From an uncultured bacterium (GTDB lineage: Bacteria > Planctomycetota > Phycisphaerae > Phycisphaerales > SM1A02): DNA of 6,428 nt. Positions 5,490-6,428 of this stretch are shown piece by piece. Position 1 is the first letter of the stretch. Each line of letters starts with the position of its first letter. The position numbers and the translations under genes are program-made. The notes below the pieces were generated by a model. It was not told the origin of the DNA. It ran no database searches and saw only the letters and a list, made by a program, of their open reading frames with translations. The stretch covers positions 1 through 6,428 of the forward strand of contig CAIWNO010000383.1 in the NCBI GenBank assembly GCA_903914045.1, in the 5' to 3' direction.

Positions 5490-6059
5490 ATGGGCATTGA
5501 AACAGCATTACCAAGCGACAGCATTCTGACTACGCAACTTCAACGGGTCGTGAATTGGTCGCGTCGATCAAGCGTGTGGCCGCTGCCATTTGCCACGGCG
5601 TGTTGCGGCATTGAACTTATGGCAACGGCGTGCAGCCGCTTTGATCTGTCGCGCTTTGGCGCGGAGGTCATGCGCTTCAGTCCACGCCAAGCGGATTTGC
5701 TGATTGTGGCTGGCCGAGTCAGCGTGAAATGTTTGCCTGTGTTGCAACGCATCTACACGCAAATGACGGAACCCAAGTGGGTCATTTCCATGGGTGCGTG
5801 CGCCAGCACTGGCGGCGTGTTTGACACCTACGCCGTGGTGCAAGGCGTCGATCAATTTATTCCCGTTGATGTGTATGTGCCTGGTTGTCCGCCACGGCCT
5901 GAAATGTTGATCGAAGGCATCATGGCCATTCAACGCATCATTGATCAGGACAATATTCCGCGCGATCCAGATGGCAAGCGATTGCCGCTGAACATTGCGC
6001 TGGCTCCCAACTATCAACCGCGCGGCATGCCCGTCCCGGTGACCGTTGGCTCCACGTGA
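5490..6059 (+). CDS. nuoB: NADH-quinone oxidoreductase subunit B (complex I, N2 iron-sulfur subunit)
   Basis: NuoB sits at the junction of the peripheral and membrane arms of respiratory complex I and carries cluster N2, the last [4Fe-4S] centre before quinone. The 189-residue protein has the full signature: SVWPLPFATACCGIELMATA (28-47), RFGAEVMRFSPRQADLLIVA (55-74), EPKWVISMGACASTGGVF (94-111) and VDVYVPGCPPRPE (126-138). The four expected ligands are Cys38, Cys39, Cys104 and Cys133. Their spacing is the same as Cys45, Cys46, Cys111 and Cys140 of Thermus Nqo6, as I recall that numbering. Two further cysteines, Cys48 and Cys81, are not ligands; Cys81 replaces the Met of the common (T/K)KMAPVL segment. 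The length is normal. There is no Shine-Dalgarno site before ATG 5490. Unusually, neither nuoA nor nuoC adjoins: upstream is a divergent peptidase-like gene and downstream, overlapping by 4 bases, an M28-type peptidase. The isolated position suggests a scattered complex I gene set or a second copy. Confidence 0.95.
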   Translation: MGIETALPSDSILTTQLQRVVNWSRRSSVWPLPFATACCGIELMATACSRFDLSRFGAEVMRFSPRQADLLIVAGRVSVKCLPVLQRIYTQMTEPKWVISMGACASTGGVFDTYAVVQGVDQFIPVDVYVPGCPPRPEMLIEGIMAIQRIIDQDNIPRDPDGKRLPLNIALAPNYQPRGMPVPVTVGST

Positions 6060-6428
6060 ATTTGAATTCGCGCGAAGATCATCTCGCGTTGAATGTTTGT
6101 GACCGCCCCGCGCTTGTTTGGCCGCGAGCAAGATTTTTATTTTCATACGTCGCGGTTTTCGTGGCGGCTATTTCATGTGTGTCGTGGAGCGCGTTGCAAC
6201 CCACGCCACCAAAAGCCGCTAATTCCATTGGTTTTTCCGCCATTCGAGCGTTGGACGCGGCGCGCTTGGTGTTGGGTGAAGAACCGCGGCCCGTGGGTAG
6301 CGCGGCCAACATTGCGGCGGTGGCGCGCCTGAAGGATTATTTCACGTCGCTGGGGTACGCGCCACAGGAACAAATTGCCACCGTGAAAGTTCCAGGGCGC
6401 GGCGAAGTCACGCTGCGGAATATTTTTA
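6056..6428 (+). CDS. Membrane-anchored M28-family metallopeptidase, N-terminal part
   Basis: The plus frame is open from GTG 6056 to the right edge (124 full codons, no stop seen). Residues 1-26 are a polar, Arg-containing cytoplasmic start, and RFLFSYVAVFVAAISCVSWS (26-45) is a single membrane anchor. A Pro-rich linker (LQPTPPKAA) follows. FSAIRALDAARLVLGEEPRP (60-79), VGSAANIAAVARLKDYFTSL (80-99) and GYAPQEQ (100-106) match the entry to M28 zinc aminopeptidase-like domains, where an E-P-(H/R)-P-x-G-S segment precedes the helix that starts the fold. VTLRNIF (118-124) would lead into the core. The zinc-binding residues lie beyond the window, so activity cannot be judged. Start: GTG 6056 shares GTGA with the nuoB stop, a usual sign of translational coupling. 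There is no Shine-Dalgarno site. The next in-frame alternatives, TTG 6062 and GTG 6161, fit less well because 6161 would cut into the membrane helix. The family call rests on these motifs only. Confidence 0.75.
   Translation, partial: MNLNSREDHLALNVCDRPALVWPRARFLFSYVAVFVAAISCVSWSALQPTPPKAANSIGFSAIRALDAARLVLGEEPRPVGSAANIAAVARLKDYFTSLGYAPQEQIATVKVPGRGEVTLRNIF

Noticed and set aside
5568..6146. 192-codon open frame on the minus strand opposite nuoB
   Set aside because: It lies antisense to a clear nuoB, its translation is rich in His/Arg/Ala with no recognisable motif, and it runs over both nuoB and the start of the peptidase. It is a mirror of the codon bias of nuoB.

Overview
The window reads as an ordinary chromosomal stretch of a free-living, probably Gram-negative bacterium. 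The best lineage clue is a secreted DUF1570-type zinc-peptidase-like protein, a family I associate mainly with Planctomycetota. The WspA-like chemoreceptor and the lack of Shine-Dalgarno sites fit that assignment but do not prove it. I see no insertion sequence, CRISPR array, tRNA, rRNA or phage gene.

Layout: (1) 1-831, minus strand: an RsuA/RluB-family rRNA pseudouridine synthase that runs off the left edge. It is an open frame without a stop in the window, so a simple ORF caller can miss it. (2) 875-2146, plus strand: a YihY/BrkB-family inner-membrane protein with a C-terminal winged-helix-like tail, divergent from gene 1 across only 43 bp. (3) 2209-3858, minus strand: a membrane chemoreceptor with a WspA-type signalling tip, convergent with gene 2. 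(4) 3883-5217, minus strand: the DUF1570-like protein, 24 bp upstream of the chemoreceptor, so genes 4 and 3 look like one two-gene operon. (5) 5218-5489: a divergent intergenic region with an AT-rich dyad, a small hairpin, short repeats and candidate promoters. (6) 5490-6059, plus strand: nuoB, with all four N2 iron-sulfur ligands. (7) 6056-6428, plus strand: the start of a membrane-anchored M28-type metallopeptidase that runs off the right edge. Its GTG start overlaps the nuoB stop by 4 bases, so it too would be missed by a caller needing a stop inside the window.

The genes do not form one pathway. The main points for a second look are: the pseudouridine synthase has Glu where the family has its catalytic Asp, and a second conserved motif is degraded; nuoB stands apart from other complex I genes and is coupled to a peptidase; a putative secreted protease shares an operon with a WspA-like receptor; and several genes have a TAC-N2-T box 6-9 bases before the start codon with no Shine-Dalgarno site, which suggests leaderless or near-leaderless transcripts. 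I found no convincing new multi-gene system.
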